Of a stretch of DNA of 64,000 nt, positions 1-10,509 are shown piece by piece. The DNA is from Orobanche coerulescens (lineage: Eukaryota > Streptophyta > Magnoliopsida > Lamiales > Orobanchaceae): NCBI GenBank assembly GCA_033398695.1, contig CM065815.1:11748501-11812500 (forward strand), written 5' to 3'. A program made the position numbers and the translations under genes. Every line of letters begins with the position of its first letter. Position 1 is the first letter of the stretch. The notes below the pieces were generated by a model that had not been told where the DNA came from, ran no database searches, and saw only the letters and a list, made by a program, of their open reading frames with translations.

Positions 1-1655
1 TTTCTTGCGAAGAAACCGTGTTGAACCCTTTCGTTCGTCGTCGTCTTCCGTTTCGATAGCATTGGGCGTTTCGAAGCTTTCCGGTTGAGCCGTGTTCGTC
101 GGGATACTTGCGTGCCGATTTTGAGGCAAGTACCTTGCCCATACTATTCTTGTTTTGTGAATATGATAATTGGTGATCGTCTTTATATATTTGTTTGATT
201 GTTTAAAACGAGTTTTCAAAAGATTTGGTTAGCCTTGTTAAAGGCCCTCTTTCAAAATCGTGTGTGTTTTGTGATTGGTGTGTTTCTCGAACGAGTATGT
301 GAATCTTATGGATATGTTTGGTGTTGATGTTGCGCTTCATAACACGTGTGTGCATATACTATCTCATTTTTGGTGTGTCGTGATTTGACGATTATGTCGT
401 GCTTTGTGTTTGTTGCCTTTGGTGGATTGTATGAATATCCTTGTTGTGACGTGTTAATTGTGTGAATGTATTTCGCTCACCTCGGGAGGGTCCGACGGGA
501 TCACGGAGGGAGTCCAATGGTATAGCCCTGGATTTACGAGTGCGGTTGTTTGTTTTGTGAATGTATTTGCTCACCTCGGGAGGGTTCGACGGGGCCACAG
601 AGGGAATTCCAATGGTATAGCCCTGGATTCACGAGTAAAACTTCACGAGTGCGTGTGTATGTTTGGTGAATGTATTTGCTCACCTCGGGAGGGTTCGACG
701 GGGCCACGGAGGGAATTCCAATGGTATAGCCCTGGATTCACGAGTAAAACTTCACGAATTGGTGTATATGATTTCGAAAACGCATTCTACTCACCTTGGG
801 AGGGTCCGACGGGGCCACGAAGGGAATCCAATGGTATAGCCCTGGATTCACGAGTTGATGTTGTATTTTTGGTGACCAAGGTTTACGTATCTTGGGCGAT
901 TATATTGTTTTGATTTTATGTCCGTCGAGGACACGTGACGTGGGTTTTAACCCTGTGAACTGTTGTCGGTTTTCTATTGCGAAAACAAAACCTTTGGGCT
1001 GTGACCCTGTTGATTTTTGGAAAGATAAGGATTCGGTAATCCTAAATTGTTTTCTATTAAAACTCTCGATGGCATTTCAAACTGTTTTATAAATTGTTTC
1101 CCTTTAACTTGTGGTCTTTCGGTTTTGGAATGTTTACCCAAATTCTTGCCTCGAGAAGTACTTTTCGTTACGTTTGGATTTTTGAGGATTCCTGGTTATT
1201 GTTATTCGTGGAATGTGAATTCTATGGCTCGTATTTTTGCACTTGTACTTGCACTAGCAAAACAGTGGAGTTTTGCTAACCCCCGAGTATTCGGGGGGTG
1301 GATGTCTATTTTTGCATTCAGGTTTTGGAGCACGGCACAGGGTCGGCACGAAGGATGATGAAAGATGAACGATACTAATCACACGAGGATCCGTTGATGT
1401 CGTATTGGTCTAGTTGTATTTTCTTTTCCGCAAGATCTTTTCCCCGCCGCACGGAGTTTATATTATATTGACCCCTGCGTGGGTATGTGATTGGAATTGA
1501 GTTGTATGTTATTATTGAAAGACCAAATCGGTCTACTGAGTCATTTTAGCCTTAAAGGCGATGTTTAGATGTTTGATTTTAGTTATCAGCCTGGTATATC
1601 CTCGAGGAGAGGGTCTACGGCGTGTAATATCCCTGAGTGGATTGGGGGTGTTACA
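1..1655 (+). mobile_element. 5' LTR of non-autonomous LTR retrotransposon A (left end outside window)
   Basis: This stretch matches about 5511-7151 nearly base for base and ends in the same GTGTTACA, so the two form an LTR pair. The primer-binding site follows directly at 1660. The left part of the LTR, including its promoter, lies upstream of the window; only the part downstream of the transcription start is present. It holds the four tandem modules described at 476-855. The few point differences and small indels from the 3' copy suggest a fairly recent insertion. Element A seems to have landed inside a CACTA transposon, because CACTA coding sequence starts just past its other end and no CACTA left terminus is visible in the window. 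Confidence 0.9.
476..855 (+). repeat. Four tandem LTR modules (about 93-112 bp each)
   Basis: Four copies begin at about 476, 570, 680 and 790. Each runs from a TCACCTCGGGAGGGT-like start through a GACGGG core to an ATGGTATAGCCCTGGATTC block. The same four modules recur in the 3' LTR at about 5975-6355. Related modules occur, inverted, in the LTRs of the chromovirus at 18987-28463. The open frame across the array has no recognised domain and is a repeat artefact. Confidence 0.85.
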
Positions 1656-1659
1656 TAAA

Positions 1660-1671
1660 TGGTATCAGAGC
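1660..1671 (+). promoter_or_regulatory. Primer-binding site of element A (tRNA-Met type)
   Basis: TGGTATCAGAGC starts four bases after the LTR end. This is the usual plant initiator-tRNA-Met primer site of chromoviruses and many copia elements, and it fixes the 5' LTR boundary at 1655. Confidence 0.9.
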
Positions 1672-4332
1672 TTAGGTTGTGGAAACCTAGGCTGTCGGGT
1701 CAGTGGTGTCTATTGAGTTTTTGTCTCGTCGGATTTTGTCTGACTAAGTCGTGTCGCGACGCGTCGTCTGAGTTTGTTGGTCGTGATTAGTATCGTGGGC
1801 GATCATCATCTTCGTGCGACCTGTGGATGTAAGTCTCCCTTATTTGTGTTGAGCCTCGTGTGACACGAGCTATTTTTTATGATTATTTGTTAAGTGACGG
1901 AATCCTCTTATGGATTTTGATTTCGTGATATGTGATTGTTTGACTCCCATTTTTCGTTCATATGAGGAGTAGTGTTGCTGTCTTGTGCATGTTTGACTTT
2001 ATTTCTTTTATTCGCTGTCTGAGTTCTTTTGTAATGGATTTCGGTATTTTACCGACTGAGTTTTATTTCGAAAACCGATTCCTTAACCGAGTTTTTGGCA
2101 TTACGGCCTTGATCGTTTTGGCGAAATTCTTATAACGGTATTTATTATTTTCTAAATGGCTTCTGTGAGTTTTTGAAATATTACCGTCATCAACTTTTGA
2201 CGTTTTTGTAAATGGTTTTTAGCCTGGTGGCTTCTGGCGTGGGGCCCACGGCGTTATAATGTTCCGCGTAATTACCTGAAATTTTTGGGCATTCTAGCCC
2301 ATTGAATTATCCTTGAAAAAAAAACTTGAGTATCTTAGAAAATAAATTTCGAGACGTACTTTTAAAATGAATGATTTTCTCGTGGTACGTCCAAGGTGCC
2401 ACAATATATTTCAAAATTCTTCTAACTCGGGGACCAAAATGTTTTGAGATATTTTCAATGTTTTATAAACACTTTTACTTAGACCCGAGGGTCGAATATT
2501 CTGAAAGTCTTTCACTAAGAGAAGGTGTCCTCATTTTTGTTCAAACGCAAGACGATTTTCAAAGTCTCGATAACAATGTTTGCACTACTTTTTGTAAAGT
2601 GATACTCAAGATCAACTGGTGTTTCCAAACTATTTTCAAAAGGGTGGTTTTCGTTTTTAAAACCCATCATTTCGTGCTTGTGGTCGGAGAAGGTGTGTAT
2701 GATGTTGGTATTGTTGTTAGGGTGTTAGCCCTCCGAATTGTGATTGAATTGGTGGTGTGAACGTTGAGTCGTTCGCCACGCATATGTTTTGTTATCCCAT
2801 TGTGGGAGGTGTGATGACGATCTTTATTGTTGCCATTTCGTGGTGGCTTGCGTGTTATCGCACCTGTGTGAGCTGTTAAAGCTTGGATTTTTATGCGTTT
2901 ATGCACATTGGTGATCGTTTCATGATGTTTATGGTTGTGTGCTGGCTATCGTTTGGGCCGTTGTAATCGTCGAACGATGCCGTTGTTGTTGTGATTTTTG
3001 TATGCGTTGATATGTTATGCTGAGTTGGCATCTCCGGTATGTTGTTTTGCGGTGTTAGTTCCATTGTATCTAGCATCTGTATTTTCGGTATGCCGAGCTG
3101 AGGCGTTTCAACCGTGATGTGTCGGGGCATGCACGTGTAATCTGTCCTTCTCGTCGGTAACACACTTCAAGTGTGGACTCGAGGGACACCGAATTCAGTT
3201 TTGCGAATTGGCTACCGAGACTTTCGAAGTTCGCGCTTCAGCACAGTCATCGGAATCGGCTTTGAGAGGCCTTTGAAGGATGTTTCTGTCAGTTGCTTGT
3301 TGTGTCGTCACCTTGATTTCGCTGTTGTGAGTTGCGGGGGCGACCTTCTTTTATAAGAGGTTGAATGTAGTACCCGTGTTGTTTTTAGACTCCTGCATTT
3401 TCTCTTTCTCGAGTCTATCGACTCGCTCGTGTTCGTTGATACTTTCTGAACTTGTTCTGTATTTCGGTTTCGTCGTTCGAACGAGCTGTGACTTTTTCGA
3501 GTTCGGTTCGATTCTTGTGAACCTTGTTCGGAAGTGACATCATCTGGTTTTACTAGTTCTCTTATTTGAAGTGGATTAGATTTTGAACTTCTATATTTTC
3601 GACTCTGTCGACTCGTTTATGTTCGTTAACATTTTGAGCTTGCCCTATCCCTTGCTTTCATTGATCGAACGAGTGTGGCGTTTCGAAATTACTCGTTTGT
3701 CGTTGTGACTTTTCAATTGCTATTCCCTTTCCTATGGATCTTATATGAATCACATCTTGTTGCTTTTACCGGATCATATATTGTCTCGAGCCGAGACATG
3801 AACATGGGAGTTGTTGTTTGAATTTTATTGTTCTTCGTGATTCGAACATGATTGTTCGATTTTTGTTGTCTCGACCGTTGTGGTTCGATCGTTTGATTGT
3901 ACGGTTTTTGTTGATCTCGTTTCGTGATTGTTGAGCATTCAAACTCCTTCCTAATTTCCTTATATTCGGGAAATTTGTCTCGTTTTCGATCTTCCAACCC
4001 TTGAGCGGTGGAATTCCGTATTTATTTAGCGATTGGCTCGTGTTTTGATTGATGTACCGTTGGGGTGGTCAATCATATTGATTTTCATTCGTTGTGTTTT
4101 GTGATTGTTCGGATAATCGACTTGGTTGTATTACCTGTTTGATGATGCTTGTCACTTGTTGGTTTTATTATTTCTCTATCGGTGGCGTTGTGTTGGTCGT
4201 CGTGGAGCGTGTTTTCACGCCGTATGTTCCTTTGCATTTCTTGCAGCGTTTCGCCGTTGGGCGCGAGTTTTCTATTTTTGTGTATATCGTTGAGTTTTCC
4301 TGGCGGGTATATTGCTCCCCCCTACTTGTTTT

Positions 4333-4369
4333 AAGTTTCGGGACGAAACTTCTTTTAAGGAGAGTAGAA
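4333..4369 (+). promoter_or_regulatory. 3' hairpin and polypurine tract of element A
   Basis: AAGTTTCGGGACGAAACTT (4333-4351) is a perfect 8-bp inverted repeat with a 3-base loop. A purine-rich run, AAGGAGAGTAGAA, follows and stops exactly at the LTR start TGTAATATCC. The same hairpin plus purine tract is found before the 3' LTRs of both coding chromoviruses in the window. Confidence 0.8.
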
Positions 4370-4714
4370 TGTAATATCCGCAATTTCAAATTTCGGTAAT
4401 TTTCTTTTTTCGGAGGAAGTTCGTTTTGACAATTCTATCATGACCATTTCGTCATTCCGAGAATGATTAATTGTGCACTTTTTGTCATCCGAGTTCGTTT
4501 CGGTGTCGTTTTGTTGAGTTCCGTGTCCTTAATCGACTTTTTCACGTGGGAGTTCGACTTTGTTAGATCACCATTAATTTTTGGTAACTCCAAAAATTCT
4601 AAATCTTTGCAACATTATAGAGCATCGAGTTAGCTTTCCAATGGTTCAAACGGTGAGTCAATCGGAGTCCGGACGAGAGGGTTATGGTCGTTTTAGCTCA
4701 CCCGCTCGTTATTG

Positions 4715-5035
4715 GCCGATCACTGCCGGCCGAACTCGGCCGTGTCGTCCGACACGGACCGTGCCGTACTCGTCCGGAAATGCTGGAGTCTCTGCCTCAG
4801 GACCCGACCGTGTCGTCCGACACGGCCCGTGCCGAACTCTTCCGGATAAGCCAGAACCGACTGCCGACACGCCCGACCGTGTTCCAGGACACGGTCGAGT
4901 CATGCCGAGTCGCTGTCGGACGGGTCACTATCGGAAGGCCCTCCGCGCCGCGACCGTGTCAAGCAGGACACGGCCGAGTCCCTGTCGGCCAGGCATGCGA
5001 CACGACCGCGCCGATCGCACGGCCGTGTCCGGCAG
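4715..5035. repeat. U3 palindrome array of LTR-A (ACACGGCCGTGT class)
   Basis: A GC-rich block in otherwise AT-rich DNA, with many copies of CCGTGTCG, GACACGG and GGCCGTGTC pairing as short inverted repeats, for example CCGTGTCGTCCGACACGG near 4796-4830. It ends about 13 bp before the TATA box. Long open frames on both strands across it come from base composition, not from genes. The same core motif fills the equivalent place in the Athila-like LTR at 31329-37884. Confidence 0.8.
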
Positions 5036-5047
5036 GCGATCAACCCC

Positions 5048-5055
5048 TATAAAAG
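5048..5055 (+). promoter_or_regulatory. TATA box of LTR-A
   Basis: TATAAAAG lies directly downstream of the palindrome array. Its place within the LTR fits the U3/R promoter of a plant LTR retrotransposon. The transcription start itself cannot be located by eye. Confidence 0.7.
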
Positions 5056-5974
5056 GCCCTGCAGACGTTTTTCAGGCCATTTTTCACCTTCTTCTTCTCC
5101 TCTTCCGCAGCTGGGCGTGTTCTAAGCTTGAAGCCATGTTGTTTAGCAACATATCCATGAAGTTTTGAGGTTCATATCATCAATCGTCCGTCCTATAACA
5201 TCCTCCGATCTACCGAATCAGGTCAGATTTCCTAGAAATCTAGTTTTGGGGAAATTGGGTGTTTTGGTTGTTTTCATCCGTTTAATCCGATTTAACTTAG
5301 GATTATGATGTATTGATGAATATTTGGATGTATTATATCATTTCCTTTATTATTCCATGGTTGGATCGTATCGATTCGTTGTTTGAGTCGAGTTCTTGAC
5401 CGACGCCTTGAAGGTGTCCAGAAATGTCTTAGAGGGGTTTTCGGGCGATCTACGATTATTCTTCCTAGTGTGATCGATGAAAAAGAGAATGTAGGATGTT
5501 AGGGACGTGTTTCTAGCGAAGAAACCGGGTTGAACCCTTTCGCTCGCCGTCTTCCGCTTCGATAGCATTGGGCGTTTGAAGCTTTCCGCTGAGCCGTGTT
5601 CGTCGGGATACTTGCGTGCCGATTTTGAGGCAAGTACCTTGCCCATACTATTCTTGTTTTGTGAATATGATAATTGGTGATCGTCTTTATATATTTGTTT
5701 GATTGTTTAAAACGAGTTTTCAAAAGATTTGGTTAGCCTTGTTAAACCTCTTTCAAAATCGTGTGTGTTTTGTGATTGGTGTGTTTCTCGAACGAGTATG
5801 TGAATCTTATGGATATGTTTGGTGTTGATGTTGCGCTTCATAACACGTGTGTGCATATATTATCTCATTTTTGGTGTGTCGTGATTTGACGATTATGTCG
5901 TGCTTTGTGTTTGTTGCCTTTGGTGGATTGTATGAATATCCTTGTTGTGACGTGTTAATTGTGTGAATGTATTT

Positions 5975-6355
5975 CGCTCACCTCGGGAGGGTCCGACGGG
6001 ATCACGGAGGGAGTCCAATGGTATAGCCCTGGATTCACGAGTGCGGTTGTTTGTTTTGTGAATGTATTTGCTCACCTCGGGAGGGTTCGACGGGGCCACG
6101 GAGGGAATTCCAATGGTATAGCCCTGGATTCACGAGTAAAACTTCACGAGTGCATGTGTATGTTTGGTGAATGTATTTGCTCACCTCGGGAGGGTTCGAC
6201 GGGGCCACGGAGGGAATTCCAATGGTATAGCCCTGGATTCACGAGTAAAACTTCACGCATTGGTGTATATGATTTCGAAAACGCATTCTACTCACCTTGG
6301 GAGGGTCCGACGGGCCACGAAGGGAATCGATGGTATAGCCCGGATTCACGAGTTG
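5975..6355 (+). repeat. Four tandem LTR modules, 3' copy
   Basis: The second copy of the module array at 476-855, with the same order and spacing. The last unit carries small deletions relative to the 5' LTR. It is about 0.9-1.3 kb downstream of the TATA box, so it is part of the transcript. Confidence 0.85.
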
Positions 6356-7249
6356 GTGTTGTATTTTTGGTGACCAAGGTTTACGTATCTTGGGCGATTA
6401 TATTGTTTTGATTTTATGTCCGCCGAGGACACGTGACGTGGGTTTTAACCCTGTGAACTATTGTCGGTTTTCTATTGGCGAAAACAAAACCTTTGGGTCA
6501 TGACCTGTTGATTTTGGAAAGATAAGGATTCGGTAATCCTAAATTGTTTTCTATTAAAACTCTCGATGGCATTTCAAACTGTTTTATAAATTGTTTCCCT
6601 TTAACTTGTGGTCTTTCGGTTTTGGAATGTTTACCCAAAATCTTGCCTCGGGAAGTACTTTTCGTAACGTTTGGATTTGTGAGGATTCCTGGTTATTGTT
6701 ATTCGTGGACTGTGAATTGTATGGATCGTATTTTTGCTCTTGTTCTTGCACTAGCAAAACAGTGGAGTTTTGCTAACCCCCGAGTATTCGGGGTGGATGT
6801 CTATTTTGCATTCGGGTTTTGGAGCACGGCACAGGTCGGCACGAAGGATGATGAAAGATGAACGATACTAATCACACGAGGATCCGTTGATGTCGTATTG
6901 GTCTAGTTGTATTTTCTTTTCATTGCAAGATCTTTTCTCCGTTGTACGGGAGTTTATTGTATTTTGACCCCTGCGTGGGTATGTGATTGGAATTGAGTTG
7001 TATGTTATTATTGAAAGACCAAATCGGTCTACTGAGTCATTTTAGCCTTAAAGGCGATGTTTAGATGTTTGATTTTAGTTATCAGCCTGGTATATCCTCG
7101 AGGAGAGGGTCTACGGCGTGTAATATCCCTGAGTGGATTGGGGGTGTTACATATGTAACTAAGAATTAAAATACTTGAATATTTGTAAACATACATAGTC
7201 TGATTAGCTGGGTTCTGATTCTGTTATACACTTACTCGACATTTAGGTA

Positions 7250-10200
7250 ATGGATAAATCTTGGATTCTGGTTCTGATTAGCTGGGGTCTGATTAGCTGC
7301 GTTATCACCTGTTTAAACACGGTTTCGATGAGAATTATAGTGTTTGGTCCTTCCATGGAGAAAATTCATCTAAGGATGAAGCTCAATGCCCTAATGAGTC
7401 TAGACCTCCCGAGTTCGATTACACAAAGGAGATGCTACATGAGGCCTTCACATATGCAGAGAATGAACCTAGTTTATTGAAGTCACTTCTCGAAGAATGC
7501 GACAAGCCACTGTATGAAGGGTCTAAGTATAATGCACTAAATGGATTGCTGAAATTCCAACATTTGAAGGGTCAATTGGTGATCCGATACAAGATTTGAT
7601 GCTTTATCAGGCGAGCTAAATGATGTTTGCCTTCAAATAATACAATCCCTAAGTCGATATACGAGGCCAAGAAGTTGCTAAAAGGAATAAGCATAGAATA
7701 CATTAAGTATCATGCTTGTGAGAATGATTGTGTCTTGTTCTGGGATGAGCACAAGGATGCTTCTCAATGTCCAACTTGTGGCACTTCTCGGTGGAAGGAG
7801 AATAGCAAGACGGTGCCGAGAAAAGTTGTTTGGTATTTCCCGCCCATTCCTAGATTTAGAAGAATGTTCTCGTCACCAGAAACCACACATGACCTAACTT
7901 GGCACGCGCAAGGTCGGGTCAGTGATGGCAAGCTAAGACATCCTTGTGATTCCCCATCTTGGAAGCTTGTTGACGACAAGTGGAAAGAATTTGGAAAGGA
8001 AGATAGGAATCTGAGATTAACCTTGTCCGCAGATGGTATAAACCCTCATAAGTCATTAAGTGCAAAGTATAGTTGTTGGCCGGTTACCCTAGCAACATAC
8101 AATCTGCCTTCTTATTTGTGTATGTCAAGAAAGTTCATGATGTTGACTTTACTGATATCAGGTCCAAGGCAACCTGGTAACAGTATTGATGTCTACTTGG
8201 CACCACTAATAGCAGATCTAAAACAGTTGTGGGAACCTGGCGTTAAGACGTATGATGCTTATAAGAAACAGTTCTTCAATCTAAAAGCAGTCTTACTTTG
8301 GACTATAAATGACTTTCTCGCGTATGGTGACCTGTCGGGGTGTGTTACCAAAGGTTATAACGCGTGTCCAAAGATGCTCGAGAGGATACCTACTCACAGT
8401 GGTTGCCAAAATCCAAAAAAGTATGCTTCCTCGGGCATAGAAGATTCCTCCCACTTACACATCCCTTTCGCAAAAGAAAAAAAGATTTCAATAATGAACA
8501 AGAGAGCGGTGTGATGAAAAAACCGAGATCGGGTGAACAAGTTTACGACTATCTGGAAGGTTTTACGACTAAATGGGGGAAGCAGAAAAAGGCAAAGAAG
8601 GAAGTTATCTGGAGGGCGTTAAAGAAGAAAAAATCAACGAAGAAAATGCCACGTCAGCAGAGAAGGCCAAAAAAGAAAAAAGAAACTATCGATGCGAGAT
8701 CGAAAGTTTGGCGTAAAATATCAATCTTTTTTGAACTAGAGTACTGGAAGCATTTGCTTGTTCGTCATCAGTTAGATGTTATGCATATAGAAAAGAATGT
8801 ATGTGAGAGTGTTTATGGGACGTTACTGAATTTGCAAGGCAAGACGAAAGACGGTTTAAAGGCACGACAAGATCTCGAGGAGTTAGGGATTAAGCCTGAG
8901 TTAATAAGTCAACCAAAAGGGAAGGGTCATTATCTGTCGCCTGCCATATACATATTAAATAGCACGGAGAAACGCATGTTTTATGACACGCTGTCTAACA
9001 TAAAAGTGCCTGATGGGTATTCCTCTAATTTCAAGAATCTCGTGTTCGATGATAATTCGAAGATGAATGGATTGAAGTCCAACGACTGTCACGTACTAAT
9101 GCAACAGATTCTTCCTTTTGCAATAAAGGGGGTGTTAGACGTGAAAGTTAGGAAGACTATTATAAGCTTGTGTCACTTCTTCAACGAGCTGTGTAGTAAA
9201 GTAGTTGATGTTAGTAAGCTAGGCAAGCTGCAAAGTGACATCGTAGTAACTTTGTGTTTACTAGAGAAGTATTTTCCGCCTTCGTTTTTCGATGTCATGA
9301 TTCACTTGATGGTGCATTTAGTCAGAGAGGTCAGGTTATGTGGCCCAGTCCACTTTAGGTGGATGTATCCGTTTGAGAGGTACATGAAAACACTAAAAGG
9401 TTATGTACAAAATCATTATCGACCCGAGGGCTGCATGGCAGAATGTTATGTGGCAAAGGAAGCATTAGAATTCTGTTCCTATTACTTGGAAAACATGAAA
9501 TCAATTGGCAATCCTCATGATCGTGCTGATGAAAGAAACCGCACTGGTAAACCTTTATCGCAGGCTACCATCCGTGCTGTGGATTCTAAGTTACTTGATC
9601 AAGCTCATCTTTATGTATTAGGAAACTCCGCCGACGTTGAACCATACATAAAGCAGCATATGTTAGAACCGAAGGATCTTAACCCACGTCGAAATAATAC
9701 ATGGTTGCAGAGCCAACATAGTCGGACGTTTATTGACTGGTTTAAGAACGAGGTTGAAAAGCATTTGGCTAATGGGGAAAATACCGGTGATAGTGTTCGT
9801 TGGTTGGCAAAAGGCCCTGATTTTGCTGTTAGTAAATACACCGGGTTTGCCGTAAACGAGTATCAATTCCATACAAAAGAGCGTGATGAATCTAAAACCA
9901 CTCAAGGTAGTGGAGTATCTATAGTTGCAAATGTTATGCAGATTGCTAGTGCAAAAGACTCCAATCCGGTGTACGGCGCTTTTACCTACTTCGGTCGTAT
10001 ATTGGAAATATGGGATCTTGATTATCATACATTTATGGTTCCTGTTTTCATGTGTGAGTGGGTAGATAGTCGTGGAGTAAAAAAAGATGATTTAGGATTC
10101 ACGGTGGTTAACTTTGATAGGCTTGGTCATGGGTATGAACCCTTCATATTACCTAGTCAAGCAAGACAAGTTTTTTATGTTCAGGACCAACAAGATAGGA

Positions 10201-10383
10201 ACCTGTCTGTTGTTGGCTTCACACCACATAGGATGCATAAGTATGGAGATAATAATGGTGAAACTGATGATGTGTTTGAACTTGATGTTACACAAGATAT
10301 GAACCTGTCTTTAATAGACCTAGACGATGATTTTAAGTGTACGCGCTCGGATGACGAGGGCATATTCGTTTTAGATCATTAGT
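7250..10383 (+). pseudogene. TNP2-type CACTA transposase (frameshifted)
   Basis: This is a relic of the CACTA transposase that cuts and joins element ends in the nucleus. The start MDKSWI and a following HLFKHGF...WSFHGE segment are the two ends of the transposase-associated N-terminal domain; most of its cysteine-rich middle is missing. The Transposase_21 core (about 7400-9000) includes ACENDCVLFW, CPTCGTSRW and LDVMHIEKNVCES. A DUF4218-like part (about 9100-9490) has GPVHFRWMYPFERYM, and a DUF4216-like part (about 9960-10200) has VFMCEW and GYEPFILPSQA. At least two frame changes (near 7590 and 8364) and the N-terminal gap make it non-functional as it stands. The 672-residue second half is still open, so decay is moderate. 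It stops at 10381-10383, 127 bp before the next gene. Confidence 0.9.
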
Positions 10384-10509
10384 TTTTGGTATGAAATAAC
10401 TATTTATTTGTTAAAGTCTGTCAAGCATTATTGATTATTTAAAGTTGTTGGTATGAAAATAACTGTTTATTTTGTTTATTTTAAACAGGTTGCTTTTTGG
10501 TAATAAAAA

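Larger units (their letters stand above)
1656..4369 (+). mobile_element. Internal region of element A, without gag-pol
   Basis: This 2.7-kb segment lies between the two LTRs. In none of the frames do I find a gag zinc knuckle, protease, reverse transcriptase, RNase H or integrase motif; open frames are short and unrelated. It starts with a tRNA-Met-type primer site and ends with a conserved hairpin and polypurine tract, so it keeps the cis signals for reverse transcription but would need proteins from another element. The shared 3' hairpin and primer site point to a chromovirus (Tekay/Del-like) as the likely helper; that is inference. Apart from simple degeneracy I see nothing else here. Confidence 0.75.
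4370..7151 (+). mobile_element. 3' LTR of element A (2,782 bp)
   Basis: A complete LTR with TGTAATATCC at its start and GTGTTACA at its end. In order it holds a GC-rich palindrome array (4715-5035), a TATA box (5048-5055), a transcribed part matching the 5' LTR at window position 1 onward (from about 5511), four tandem modules (5975-6355), and a conserved 3' segment repeating the LTR-start motif GTAATATCCC. The next bases, TATGT, would be the target duplication, but the partner copy lies outside the window. Confidence 0.9.

Noticed and set aside
458..913. 151-residue open frame in LTR-A
   Set aside because: It simply translates four tandem repeat units and changes between the two LTR copies.
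1656..4369. Hidden gag-pol in element A
   Set aside because: No zinc knuckle, DSG/DTG, FIDD/YVDD or integrase motif could be found in the listed frames.
4581..5168. Long open frames over the GC-rich block of LTR-A
   Set aside because: Frames are open on both strands because of composition; the product is arginine/proline-rich without a domain, and the block is a palindrome array before a TATA box.
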